64,000 nucleotides of DNA from Alienimonas californiensis (GTDB taxonomy: Bacteria > Planctomycetota > Planctomycetia > Planctomycetales > Planctomycetaceae), in the NCBI RefSeq assembly GCF_007743815.1, contig NZ_CP036265.1, positions 4,967,823 to 5,031,822 of the forward strand, in the 5' to 3' direction. A program made the translations under genes and the position numbers. The notes beneath the pieces are model-generated. The model was not told the origin of the DNA and did no database searches. It saw only the letters and a program-made list of their open reading frames with translations. Below are positions 17,057 to 28,067 of this stretch, in pieces; the stretch's first letter is position 1, and the number at the start of each line of letters is the position of its first letter.

Positions 17057-17281
17057 TCAGCGGGCGACGGCGGCGAATCGCACCTGCTCCGCCGCGTCGG
17101 CGTCGGTTTCGGCGGGGTCCACCCGCAGGGAGACTTCGCCGTTGACGATGTCCACGACGGTGCAGATCAGGTCGCCCACCTGCACGCTGTCGCCCACGGC
17201 CAGTTCCACCTCGACGACCCGGTTCAACTCCAGATCAAAGCTGCGGGGGAGGCGGCCGGCGGACGAAGCGGGGCGGGACAT
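17057..17281 (-). CDS. small CsrA-like protein, 74 aa
   Basis: A 74-residue protein. Its middle, from VGDSVQVGDLICTVVDIV to NGEVSLRVDPAE (about residues 29-57), has the spacing of the CsrA/RsmA core (GE-x2-x-IGD, x-V-x2-I-x-G/N-x-V-R-x-G-I-x-AP). CsrA dimers bind GGA-containing mRNA leaders. The N-terminus differs from CsrA (no MLVLTRK), and the key Arg of the VR-x-GI strand is present only as LRVD, so RNA binding is uncertain. It could instead be a CsrA-fold relative or an unrelated small beta protein. It is convergent with the protease gene (33 bases away) and divergent from manA. Confidence 0.6.
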   Translation of the reverse strand: MSRPASSAGRLPRSFDLELNRVVEVELAVGDSVQVGDLICTVVDIVNGEVSLRVDPAETDADAAEQVRFAAVAR

Positions 17282-17465
17282 ACAGATCGCGATACGGGCA
17301 GGCGGGGCGGCCGACGGCCGAGGGCGGTTCGTATAGGGGTTGGCCCCTCGGGAGGGAACCCAGGTTCGGCCGTTCTCGCCGCTTCACCCCCGCCGGGCTC
17401 CTGACCGGCAGGCGGCAGACCGCCACAATCATGGCGTTCCCGCCGATCTGGAGAAAACGCCCGCG

Positions 17466-18512
17466 ATGGCCGACGCGACCGCCGCCCCCGCCCGCCCCGA
17501 CGCCAGCCCCGCAGACGACGCCGGTCCGCTGGAGCCGGCGCCGCTGCTCAAACGCATCCGCTGGGGCGGAACGAAGCTAGGTACGTTGCTAGGCAAGGAG
17601 CTGGGCGAGGGGAACGATTGGGCCGAAAGCTGGGAGGTCGCCGATCACGGCGACGATCAGACTGTCGTGACTGCCGGGCGGTACGCCGGCTGGCCTCTGG
17701 GACGGCTGGTCGCGGAGCGCCCGCGGGTGTTGTTCGGCCGGCACGCGACGAAGCCGGACGACTCCCCGCGGACGCAGTTCCCGCTGCTCATCAAATTTCT
17801 CGACGCGTCGGACACGCTCAGCGTGCAGGTCCATCCCAACGACGAACAGGCGGTCCAATACGACCCGCGGGAGAACGGCAAGACGGAAGCATGGGTCATC
17901 GTCGACGCGGAGCCCGGGGCCGTCCTGTACGCGGGGCTGAAGCCGGGGACGGACGCCGACGCCCTCCGCAGCGCCAGCGAGGCCGGCACGGTCGCGGACC
18001 TGCTCCACCGGTTCGAAGTGCAGGCCGGGGACTGCGTGTTCATCCCCGCCGGTACGGTGCACGCGATCGGGGCGGGGGTCGTGCTGGCGGAGATCCAGCA
18101 GTCCAGCGACCTCACGTTCCGCCTGTACGACTGGGGCTACCGCGACCCGCGGGGGAACCCGCGGCAGATTCACCTGGACGAATCGATCGCCTGCACCGAC
18201 TTCGACCGCGGCCCCGTCGATCCGGTCACGCCCCGCCCGCTGCCGGGGCCGTCGGGGCGGAGCGAACGGCTGGTCGAGGGCGACTACTTCGTCATCGACC
18301 GCCATCAGGCGGGGGAGCCGTTTCCGCTGCCGAGTGACGACCGCTTCCGGGTGGTGATGACGCTCGTCGGCTCCGCCACGCTGAGCGGCGGCCCTGAGCC
18401 GATCGCCCTGCAGCCCGGCAAAACCGTGTTGGTTCCGGCCGCGTGCGGGCCGCTGACGGTGGAGCCCGGCCCGGGGGGCGTCACCCTGCTGGACAGCTAC
18501 CTGCCGAACTGA
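17466..18512 (+). CDS. manA: mannose-6-phosphate isomerase, class I type
   Basis: A 348-residue cupin-fold metalloenzyme that interconverts mannose 6-phosphate and fructose 6-phosphate. Zinc-site motifs are visible: SVQVHPNDEQA (Gln and His ligands, about residues 119-128), EAWVIVDAEPGAVLY, and IPAGTVHAIGAGVVLAEIQQSSD with the later His. A second cupin-like part lies at the C-terminus. The ATG at 17466 is taken because MADATAAP precedes the conserved KRIRWGGTKLGTLLGK start; the frame upstream is intergenic. A CACAAT sequence about 40 bases upstream is a possible -10 box. It is convergent with glnD, 27 bases apart. Confidence 0.93.
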   Translation: MADATAAPARPDASPADDAGPLEPAPLLKRIRWGGTKLGTLLGKELGEGNDWAESWEVADHGDDQTVVTAGRYAGWPLGRLVAERPRVLFGRHATKPDDSPRTQFPLLIKFLDASDTLSVQVHPNDEQAVQYDPRENGKTEAWVIVDAEPGAVLYAGLKPGTDADALRSASEAGTVADLLHRFEVQAGDCVFIPAGTVHAIGAGVVLAEIQQSSDLTFRLYDWGYRDPRGNPRQIHLDESIACTDFDRGPVDPVTPRPLPGPSGRSERLVEGDYFVIDRHQAGEPFPLPSDDRFRVVMTLVGSATLSGGPEPIALQPGKTVLVPAACGPLTVEPGPGGVTLLDSYLPN

Positions 18513-18539
18513 CGAACGATTCCAGGAGCTCGGCCGGCA

Positions 18540-21935
<3,396 letters not shown>

Positions 21936-21977
21936 GGACCGGCGGAGTTTTTCAATTCCGACCCGGCCCGTCGCCGC

Positions 21978-22571
21978 TCACACCCGGTCGAGTTTGCTGT
22001 GGCGGCGGGGGCGGGGTTTGCGGGCCTCGCGCGACAGGCCGTAAACCTCCAGCCGGTGCCCTTCGACGCGGAAGCCGTGCTCCGCGGCGACGCGTTCCAG
22101 GATCGCGTCCAGTTCCGGGCTGCGGAACTCGATCAGCTCGCCCGTTTCCCGGCAGATCAGGTGATCGTGGTGCGGGTAGCCGTAGGAGTGCTCGTACAGA
22201 TCGCGGTCGTCCTGCCGGGCGATCTTGCGGATGAGCCCCGCCTCCTCCATCGCGGCCACGTGCCGGTAGACGCTGGACCGGCTGACCCGGCGCCCGTCGC
22301 TCTTTGCGGCGAGCCGCTCGGCGAGGGTCTCCACGTCGAAGTGCTCGTGATCGGCGAAGACTTCTTCCACCGTAATCCGCCGCTCCGGAGTGAGCCGCTG
22401 CCCGCGGGTGATGAGGAACTCGCGAAACTTTTCCGTCGGCGAGACGGCCACCGGCACCGGCGGCAGGTCGGTGCGACCGCGCGGATTCGGCGCCGCCTCC
22501 TCCTGCGACGCGGCGCGAGACCGCGCGCCGTCCGCGGAACTGGAATCAGAGTGGGGGCCGAGATGCGACAA
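21978..22571 (-). CDS. Fur family transcriptional regulator
   Basis: A 197-residue regulator: low-complexity N-terminus (about 1-45), winged helix (LTPERRITVEEVFADHEHFDVETL, SRSSVYRHVAAMEEAGLIRKI, about 60-118), and a metal-binding C-terminal domain with YPHHDHLICRETGELIEF. The His cluster matches the regulatory metal site of Fur/Zur/PerR. However, the usual CxxC after HHDH is a single Cys here and no second CxxC pair is found, so the structural zinc site seems absent. The metal specificity cannot be assigned. The only start giving the full frame is TTG at 22571; GTG codons near residue 40 are alternatives. It sits upstream of glnB on the same strand. Confidence 0.88.
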   Translation of the reverse strand: MSHLGPHSDSSSADGARSRAASQEEAAPNPRGRTDLPPVPVAVSPTEKFREFLITRGQRLTPERRITVEEVFADHEHFDVETLAERLAAKSDGRRVSRSSVYRHVAAMEEAGLIRKIARQDDRDLYEHSYGYPHHDHLICRETGELIEFRSPELDAILERVAAEHGFRVEGHRLEVYGLSREARKPRPRRHSKLDRV

Positions 22572-22653
22572 ACGAACGACCGTGGAAGCGAAAAACGGGG
22601 GGGGGCGAACCGCGGGGGAGCGGCGACCAGTCGGGGCGATCCGTCGGGAACGT

Positions 22654-22893
22654 TCAGTCGAGGAGGTCCGCCAGCAATCCGTCGAGGGCGGCGTCGAGCC
22701 GATCCGGAGTATCGTAGGCGCCGGTGGCGATCTGCTCGCGAATCAACTCCAGCCGGGCCGCCCGCAGGGTCCTCGCCTCGTCGCGGGACCCGCCCTCGGC
22801 GGCCGGCGAGGAAGGGGAGTCGGTCGCGGCGTCGGCCGTCGCCGGCTCTGCGGCGTCACCGGGGGAACGATCGGGGCGGGGGGGCGACTCCAT
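22654..22893 (-). CDS. FlgM-like small protein, 79 aa
   Basis: A 79-residue protein with a disordered Pro/Ala/Ser-rich N-terminal half and a C-terminal helical part RLELIREQIATGAYDTPDRLDAALDGLLADLL. The (E/D)-x2-R-x-x-I-x2-G-x-Y-x-x-P-x(2)-(I/L)-x-x-A-x-x-(L) pattern resembles the sigma-28-binding part of FlgM anti-sigma factors. No flagellar gene is in the window, so a role in flagellar control is not shown; similar orphan proteins are, to my memory, frequent in planctomycetes. The ATG at 22893 is clear. It lies between threonine aldolase and the Fur-type regulator on the same strand. Confidence 0.65.
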   Translation of the reverse strand: MESPPRPDRSPGDAAEPATADAATDSPSSPAAEGGSRDEARTLRAARLELIREQIATGAYDTPDRLDAALDGLLADLLD

Positions 22894-22974
22894 GGCGCAA
22901 CGGTTCCCGGGGACGGGGTCGCCCGGCAGTGTACGCCCGCGCCGGAGTCCGGGGCAACGGGGCTTCGCCGCGGC

Positions 22975-24009
22975 CTACGCCGACAGGATCTCCGCCAACG
23001 CGTCCGCCGCGATTCGCACCTGCTCCGCCGAAACGTCCAGGTGCGTGCAGGCCCGCACCCGCCCCGGCCCCGCCGGCTCCATCCCCACCCCGCGTTCCCG
23101 CAAGCGATCGCACAGCTCCCGCGGCGTCGGCAGGTGCGGGGCGAGGGTGAAGAAGACGAGGTTCGTCTCCGGCGGCTCGCCGCTCACCCCTTCGAGGGCC
23201 GATACCCGCTCCCAGAACGCGCTCGCGTTCGCATGATCCTCCGCCAGCCGCTCGACGTGATGGGCCAAGGCATACCGGGCCGTGCCGGCGATCACCCCCG
23301 CCTGCCGGCAGGCCCCGCCGACGATCTTGCGGGCCCGCCGGGCGCCGCGCACGTCCGCGGCGGTTCCCACGAGGATCGACCCCATCGGGCAGCCGAGGCC
23401 CTTGCTGAAGCAGATCGACACGGTATCGCAGCAGTCGGCGATCTCCCGCGGCGTGCCGCCGCCGGCGACGACGGCGTTGAAGAAGCGGGCGCCGTCCAGG
23501 TGCACCTTCAAGCCGCGACCCCGCGCCCAACCGGAGACTTCCCGCAGCCGGTCCAGCGGCCAGACGCGGCCGCCGGCCATGTTGGTGGTGTTTTCCAGAC
23601 AAATCGCCGCGGTGGACGACAGGTAGACGGCGTCCGCCCGCACGTGCGGGGCGAAGTCGTCGATCCCCGGCATGCCGCCCTCGCCGGGCACCAGTCGGCA
23701 GGTCACGCCGGAGAGGGCCGCCGCGGCGCCGCCCTCGTAATTGGCGATGTGCCCGGTCTCGTGGATCAACACCTCGTCCCCCGGCCGGGCGTGGCAGCGG
23801 ACGCCGAGCTGGTTGCTCATCGTGCCGGACAGGCAGAACAGCGCCGCCTCCTTGCCCAGCAGGTCGGCGACCTCCGCTTCCAGCGCGTTGACCGTGGGGT
23901 CCTCGCCGGCCATGTCGTCGCCCAGTTCGGCCTCGCACATCGCCCGGTACATGCCGGGGGTGGGCTTGGTGACGGTGTCGCTACGGAGGTCGATCACGTC
24001 GTGCGGCAT
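22975..24009 (-). CDS. ltaE: low-specificity L-threonine aldolase (PLP enzyme)
   Basis: 344 residues. The PLP-dependent enzyme cleaves threonine or allo-threonine to glycine and acetaldehyde. Motifs: DLRSDTVTKPTPGMYRAM at the N-terminus, GDDMAGEDPTVNALE, CLSGTMSNQLGV, HLDGARFFNAVVA with the PLP-binding Asp, and SICFSKGLGCPMGS containing the Schiff-base Lys. All are in the expected order. It is divergent from hisD (52 bases apart). Together with glyA and thiO it adds to glycine metabolism in this window, although the genes are not in one operon. Confidence 0.95.
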   Translation of the reverse strand: MPHDVIDLRSDTVTKPTPGMYRAMCEAELGDDMAGEDPTVNALEAEVADLLGKEAALFCLSGTMSNQLGVRCHARPGDEVLIHETGHIANYEGGAAAALSGVTCRLVPGEGGMPGIDDFAPHVRADAVYLSSTAAICLENTTNMAGGRVWPLDRLREVSGWARGRGLKVHLDGARFFNAVVAGGGTPREIADCCDTVSICFSKGLGCPMGSILVGTAADVRGARRARKIVGGACRQAGVIAGTARYALAHHVERLAEDHANASAFWERVSALEGVSGEPPETNLVFFTLAPHLPTPRELCDRLRERGVGMEPAGPGRVRACTHLDVSAEQVRIAADALAEILSA

Positions 24010-24022
24010 GACAGCATCCTAT

Positions 24023-24052
24023 CGCAGAGGCGTCTCAAAGCCTCTGCGTTAC
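24023..24052. repeat. hairpin in the hisD leader, sequence shared with the downstream gene's leader
   Basis: The 9-bp stem cgcagaggc (24023-24031) / gcctctgcg (24040-24048) has an 8-base loop. The segment gcctctgcgttac (24040-24052) is repeated exactly at 25450-25462, in both cases with the following ATG starting 10 bases after the segment's last base. Confidence 0.7.
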
Positions 24053-24061
24053 ATTGGGGGC

Positions 24062-25432
24062 ATGCGCACGATCGACACCCGGACCGACGACTGGCGAGCC
24101 GCCCTCGACGCCCTACGGGACACGCTGGGCGTGGACGGGGACGTGGTCTCCGAGGCCGGCCGCGCCAAGACGATTGAGCTGTTCGGCGAGCCGCTTTCGC
24201 CCCGGCAGGTCGTGGACCGCATCTGCGACGACGTGCGGGCCGGCGGACTGGAGGCCGTGCTGGACTACACTCGCCGGCTGGACGGCAAGAACCTCACCGC
24301 GGAGACGGTCCGGGTCAGCGAGGCCGAGTTCGCCGAAGCCGAGGCCGCCGCCGACCCGGCGTTCCTCGACGCGATCCGCCGGGCCGCGGAGAACGTGCGG
24401 GAGTTTCAGTCTGCCATCCGGCACCGGGACGTCCCCGTCCGCCGCGACCTGCCCGGCGGCGGGGCGGTGCACCTCGTTCAGCGCTACGTGCCGATGAAGC
24501 GCGTCGGCCTCTGTGTGCCCGGCGGGGCGGCGGCGTACCCCTCGACGCTGCTGATGACCGCCGTGCCGGCCCAGGTCGCGGGGGTGAAGGAGATCGCCGT
24601 CTCCGTGCCGCCCACCGCCTTCGGCGGCTACAACGCGGACCTGCTGGCGACCTGCAAAGCGATCGGCGTGACCGAGGTCTTCCGCACCGGCGGCGCCCAG
24701 GGCGTCGCCGCCCTCGCCTACGGCGCCCCGACAAAGAACGGGGCAGGGGGGGTGAAGCCGGTCGACTTCATCGGCGGGCCGGGCAATCTGTTCGTGGCCC
24801 TCGCAAAGCGGCGGGCGTTCGGGACGGTGGGAATCGATTCCATCGCCGGCCCCAGCGAAGTGATCGTGCTGGCGGACGAGACGGCGAACCCGCAGTTCGT
24901 CGCCGCGGACCTCATCGCCCAAGCGGAGCACAGCCCCGGCAGCGCGGTGCTGATCACTTGGCACGAACCCCTGATCGTCGCGGTGCGGGCGGCGGTGGAG
25001 ACCCAACTGGCGCAGCTCAGCCGGGCGGACCTGATTCGCCCGAGCCTGGAGGCGTACGGCGCCTGCGTGCTGGCCCGGGACGAAACGGAGGCCTGCGAAC
25101 TGACGGACGAACTCGCCACCGAACACCTCCACATCCAAACCGCCGACCCGGAGCGACTGGCGGAGCGCATCACCAACGCTGGGGCGATCTTCCTCGGGCA
25201 TCACACCCCGGTGGCGCTGGGCGACTACTACGCCGGACCCAGCCACGTGCTGCCCACCGGGGGCACTGCCCGCTTCGCCAACGGCCTGTGCGTGAACGAT
25301 TTTCTGAAACGCAGCAGCGTGATCCGTTACGACGCAGCCGCCCTGCAGGCCGCCGCGGACGACGTGATCCGTTTGGCGGAGAAGGAAGCCCTCACCGCCC
25401 ACGCCGCGAGCGTCTCGATCCGCTGCCGGTAA
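24062..25432 (+). CDS. hisD: histidinol dehydrogenase
   Basis: A 456-residue zinc enzyme that performs the last two steps of histidine synthesis (histidinol to histidine with NAD). Conserved blocks: CVPGGAAAYPSTLLMTAVPAQVAGV, GGAQGVAALAYG, IDSIAGPSEVIVLADE, IAQAEHSPGSAVLIT (Gln/His zinc ligands), and SHVLPTGGTARFANGLCVNDFLKRSS. The ATG at 24062 gives MRTIDTRTDDW; the upstream frame is antisense to ltaE. No other his genes are in the window, so hisD stands apart from any his operon. Its stop codon lies within the hairpin at 25429-25462. Confidence 0.97.
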   Translation: MRTIDTRTDDWRAALDALRDTLGVDGDVVSEAGRAKTIELFGEPLSPRQVVDRICDDVRAGGLEAVLDYTRRLDGKNLTAETVRVSEAEFAEAEAAADPAFLDAIRRAAENVREFQSAIRHRDVPVRRDLPGGGAVHLVQRYVPMKRVGLCVPGGAAAYPSTLLMTAVPAQVAGVKEIAVSVPPTAFGGYNADLLATCKAIGVTEVFRTGGAQGVAALAYGAPTKNGAGGVKPVDFIGGPGNLFVALAKRRAFGTVGIDSIAGPSEVIVLADETANPQFVAADLIAQAEHSPGSAVLITWHEPLIVAVRAAVETQLAQLSRADLIRPSLEAYGACVLARDETEACELTDELATEHLHIQTADPERLAERITNAGAIFLGHHTPVALGDYYAGPSHVLPTGGTARFANGLCVNDFLKRSSVIRYDAAALQAAADDVIRLAEKEALTAHAASVSIRCR

Positions 25433-25462
25433 CGCAGAGGCTCTACAGAGCCTCTGCGTTAC
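25429..25462. repeat. 16-bp perfect hairpin spanning the hisD stop and the next gene's leader
   Basis: The left arm 25429-25444 pairs perfectly with 25447-25462. It contains the hisD TAA and ends 9 bases before the ATG of the serine hydrolase. No T-run follows, so termination is uncertain; the arms share their core (gcagaggc/gcctctgc) with the hisD leader hairpin. Confidence 0.75.
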
Positions 25463-25471
25463 GATCGGGGC

Positions 25472-26599
25472 ATGAGCCTCGACGCCCTCCCCCAGACCCG
25501 CGCCGTTCTCGAACAGGGCCGTGCCGACGGCCTGCACCACGGGGTGCAGCTGTTCGTGCAGTACCGCGGCGAGATCCTCTGCGACGCGGCGACCGGCGAG
25601 GCGCGGCCGGGCGAACCGCTGACGGCGGACCATCTCATGTTGTGGCTCTCCGCCGGCAAACCGGTGACGGCGGCGGCGATCGTGAAGCTCTGCGACGGCC
25701 GCGGGGGACAGCCGTACCCGAAGATCGCGTTGGACGACCCGGTGACGCGACACCTGCCGGAGTTCGGGAAAGGGAACGGCGAACGGCGTCGTATCACCGT
25801 TCGCCATCTCCTCACCCACACCGCCGGCCTGCCGAACGCCGATCCAGCCTACCCGGAGGTCGACTGGGACGAATCCGTCCGCCGAATCTGCGACGCCCCC
25901 CTGGAGGACGATTGGATCGTCGGCCGCACGGCCGGCTACCATCCGAAGTCCTCCTGGTTCCTGTTAGGAGAGATCGTCAACCGAGTCACCGGCGAGCCGA
26001 TGATCGCCTGGATCGAACGGGCGCTGCTGTCTCCCGCGTGTCTGGAGGGCCTGCGGTTTCAGTTTGCCGCGGAGGAACTTGAATCCCTGCGGCAGCGACT
26101 GGCGCCGATGTACCGCCGGCAGGGGAGGGAACTGGTCGACGCGGAGATGTCGACCGACGCCCATCTCACGCGAACGTCCCCGGGATCGTCCCTGCGGGCG
26201 ACCGCCCGGAACGTCGGCGACTTCTACGCGGCAATCGACGAGAGCCGAGCCTACTGCGACTTCCCGCTCTTCAGTGAGACGGCCGCCGAGGCGATGACCG
26301 CCCGCCATCGCGTCGGGGAGTTCGATCGCACGCTCGGCCACGTCGTCGACTTCGGCCTCGGGGTGATCGTCGACTCGAACCGCTACGGGGCCGACACTGT
26401 GCCGTACGGGTTCGGGCCGCACTGCTCGCCCCGGACGTTCGGGCACGGGGGGAGCCAATCTTCGATGGCCTTCTGCGATCCCGAAAACGACCTCGTCGTC
26501 GCCTGGGCGACCAACGGGATGTGCGGCGAACCGAAGCACCAGCGCCGCAATCGGGCGATCAACGCGGCGATCTACGAAGACCTCGGTCTCGCCGGTTAG
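25472..26599 (+). CDS. serine beta-lactamase/transpeptidase-like hydrolase (class C type fold)
   Basis: A 375-residue protein of the beta-lactamase-related (PF00144-type) family. The active-site SxxK reads SAGK at about residues 60-63, followed by VRHLLTHTAGLP, a Tyr motif at GYHPKSSWFLLGEIV (YxN position, with Asn replaced), and the third motif HGG in FGHGGSQSSMAF near the C-terminus. No signal peptide is visible, so it is probably cytoplasmic and more likely an esterase or amidase than a drug-degrading lactamase. It follows hisD after 39 bases, but the hairpin between them may separate the transcripts. Confidence 0.88.
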   Translation: MSLDALPQTRAVLEQGRADGLHHGVQLFVQYRGEILCDAATGEARPGEPLTADHLMLWLSAGKPVTAAAIVKLCDGRGGQPYPKIALDDPVTRHLPEFGKGNGERRRITVRHLLTHTAGLPNADPAYPEVDWDESVRRICDAPLEDDWIVGRTAGYHPKSSWFLLGEIVNRVTGEPMIAWIERALLSPACLEGLRFQFAAEELESLRQRLAPMYRRQGRELVDAEMSTDAHLTRTSPGSSLRATARNVGDFYAAIDESRAYCDFPLFSETAAEAMTARHRVGEFDRTLGHVVDFGLGVIVDSNRYGADTVPYGFGPHCSPRTFGHGGSQSSMAFCDPENDLVVAWATNGMCGEPKHQRRNRAINAAIYEDLGLAG

Positions 26600-26625
26600 C
26601 CGTCCTCTTCAAGAGGGCGGCTAAC
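26595..26625. terminator. hairpin shared by two convergent genes, overlapping both stop codons
   Basis: gttagccgtcctct pairs with agagggcggctaac with one G-T wobble and a 3-base loop. The TAG of the serine hydrolase (26597-26599) and the TAG of the convergent BRCT gene (26621-26623) both lie inside the arms. It has no T-run; a bidirectional terminator role is inferred. Confidence 0.6.
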
Positions 26626-27952
26626 GCAGGTCGTTCGTCATTTTCAAGCGGGCGCGAGCCAGTTGCGCCCAGGGGCCGCGGTCGTCGTGGGCGAGGTAGG
26701 CCCGGTAATGCGGCTCCGCCCCCTCGTCGCCGAGGGCGTGCAGGCTTTCGGCAAGATGAAAGTGGGCCTCCGGCAGGTCGCCGTGGATCTCCAGCGCCGT
26801 GCGGAACGCGGCGGCGGCGGAGCGGTGTTCGCCCCCGCTGGCCCGCACGCAGCCGAGTTGCACCCAGGCTTCGAGGTACCGCGGGTCGTGCTCCGTGGCG
26901 GCCCGGTAGCGTTCGGCGGCGGCGTCCGGACGGCCGGTGCGGAACAAGGCGTCGGCGAGGTGGAAGTGGGCCTCCGGGTGCGTCGGTTCCTTCGCCAGAC
27001 AGGCCCGCAGGGCGGGCTCCGCGGCGGCGGGGTCGTCGGCGTCCAACCGCTCCACGCCCAGCCGCAGCCACTCGGCGGCCGAGCGACGGGCCGCCCGCCC
27101 GCCGTCCGGGTCCGGCAGGCGGAGCAGGGCGGGGGAGGGCGGTTCGTCGGGGGCGTCGCCGGTGCGATGCGGGTCGTCCGGGGCGAACTCCAGCACCCGC
27201 TGACCGGTCGCCGGCTCCCGCAGACCGGCGTCGTCGCGGATCAGCAACCGGCCGTCGCGGGCCAGCAGATCGAGCCGCCCTGCCGCGACCGCCTCTTCGC
27301 CGAACACCTCGGACAGCGCCGACAACCCCGCGGCGAGGTCCGCCTTCGACACCCCCGCCGCCAGCAGCTTGGCCAGGGTGCGGGTGCGGGCGACCTCGGC
27401 AAAGTCGAAGTAGGGCAGCCGGTGCACCGTCTTGACCGGGCGGATCAGGCCGTCCCGCGCCCAACTGCGGATGCGGCCTGGCGTGACGTCCAGCAGGCCG
27501 GAGAGCATCGCCGGCGTGTACAGCCGCCGCACCCCGGCTGCCAGATCGCCGCCCAAGGGAGAACTGAGGCCGGCGAGCCGCAGCCAGTCGCTCTCGGCGA
27601 GCAGCCGCACGGTCGCCTCGCCGGTCCGGTTCCACTCGGCGGCGTGTCGGAACTTCACCGTGGGGGCGCCGTCGTCCGCCAGCGGCCAGCCCTCCTCGCC
27701 CACGACCAGCAGCGTCGTGCCGCGGGTCAAATGTTCCGTGAACGTCCCGCCGAGGTCGTCCACCAGCCGGGCGGCCGCGGCGTGCGTCATGCTGGCCAGC
27801 GTGCCGGTGAAGGCGACGACCTCCCCGGCCAGAGGGGGCGGCTCCGCGGGCTCCGCCGACGGCGAGTCGACGGGTTCGTCCCGGCCCTCTTCCCCGTCGA
27901 CGTGCTCCGCCGCGGCGGCCGGTTCGGCGGGTGGGAGGGATACCGCGGGCAC
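26621..27952 (-). CDS. BRCT - MerR-type HTH - TPR fusion protein
   Basis: 443 residues with three recognisable parts. Residues about 41-126 look like a BRCT domain (GEVVAFTGTLASMTH, LVDDLGGTFTEHLTRGTTLLVVG). Residues about 143-215 look like a MerR-family DNA-binding domain (LYTPAMLSGLLDVTPGRIRSW, GLIRPVKTVHRLPYFDFAEVA). Residues about 292-438 contain at least three TPR-like repeats (EAHFHLADALFRTGRPDAAAERY, EAWVQLGCVRASGGEHRSAAAAF, EAHFHLAESLHALGD). BRCT domains bind phosphopeptides or DNA ends, MerR domains bind promoters, and TPRs bind proteins, so a DNA-linked regulatory scaffold is inferred. The start is GTG at 27952. It is divergent from glyA (115 bases). Confidence 0.85.
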   Translation of the reverse strand: MPAVSLPPAEPAAAAEHVDGEEGRDEPVDSPSAEPAEPPPLAGEVVAFTGTLASMTHAAAARLVDDLGGTFTEHLTRGTTLLVVGEEGWPLADDGAPTVKFRHAAEWNRTGEATVRLLAESDWLRLAGLSSPLGGDLAAGVRRLYTPAMLSGLLDVTPGRIRSWARDGLIRPVKTVHRLPYFDFAEVARTRTLAKLLAAGVSKADLAAGLSALSEVFGEEAVAAGRLDLLARDGRLLIRDDAGLREPATGQRVLEFAPDDPHRTGDAPDEPPSPALLRLPDPDGGRAARRSAAEWLRLGVERLDADDPAAAEPALRACLAKEPTHPEAHFHLADALFRTGRPDAAAERYRAATEHDPRYLEAWVQLGCVRASGGEHRSAAAAFRTALEIHGDLPEAHFHLAESLHALGDEGAEPHYRAYLAHDDRGPWAQLARARLKMTNDLR

Positions 27953-28067
27953 GGGGGAGCCGGGCGGGGGAGCGGGAGGGTGTGGCGGGCGGCCGCGTGT
28001 CGGACCGGGATTCTCGGCGGTAGTTTAGGCGTTCCACCCGCCCCGCGCGATCCTCACCGGCCCCCCG

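Noticed and set aside
25472-26599. Antibiotic beta-lactamase
   Set aside because: The SxxK family includes many esterases and peptidases; there is no signal peptide, the YxN Asn is missing, and the context is metabolic.
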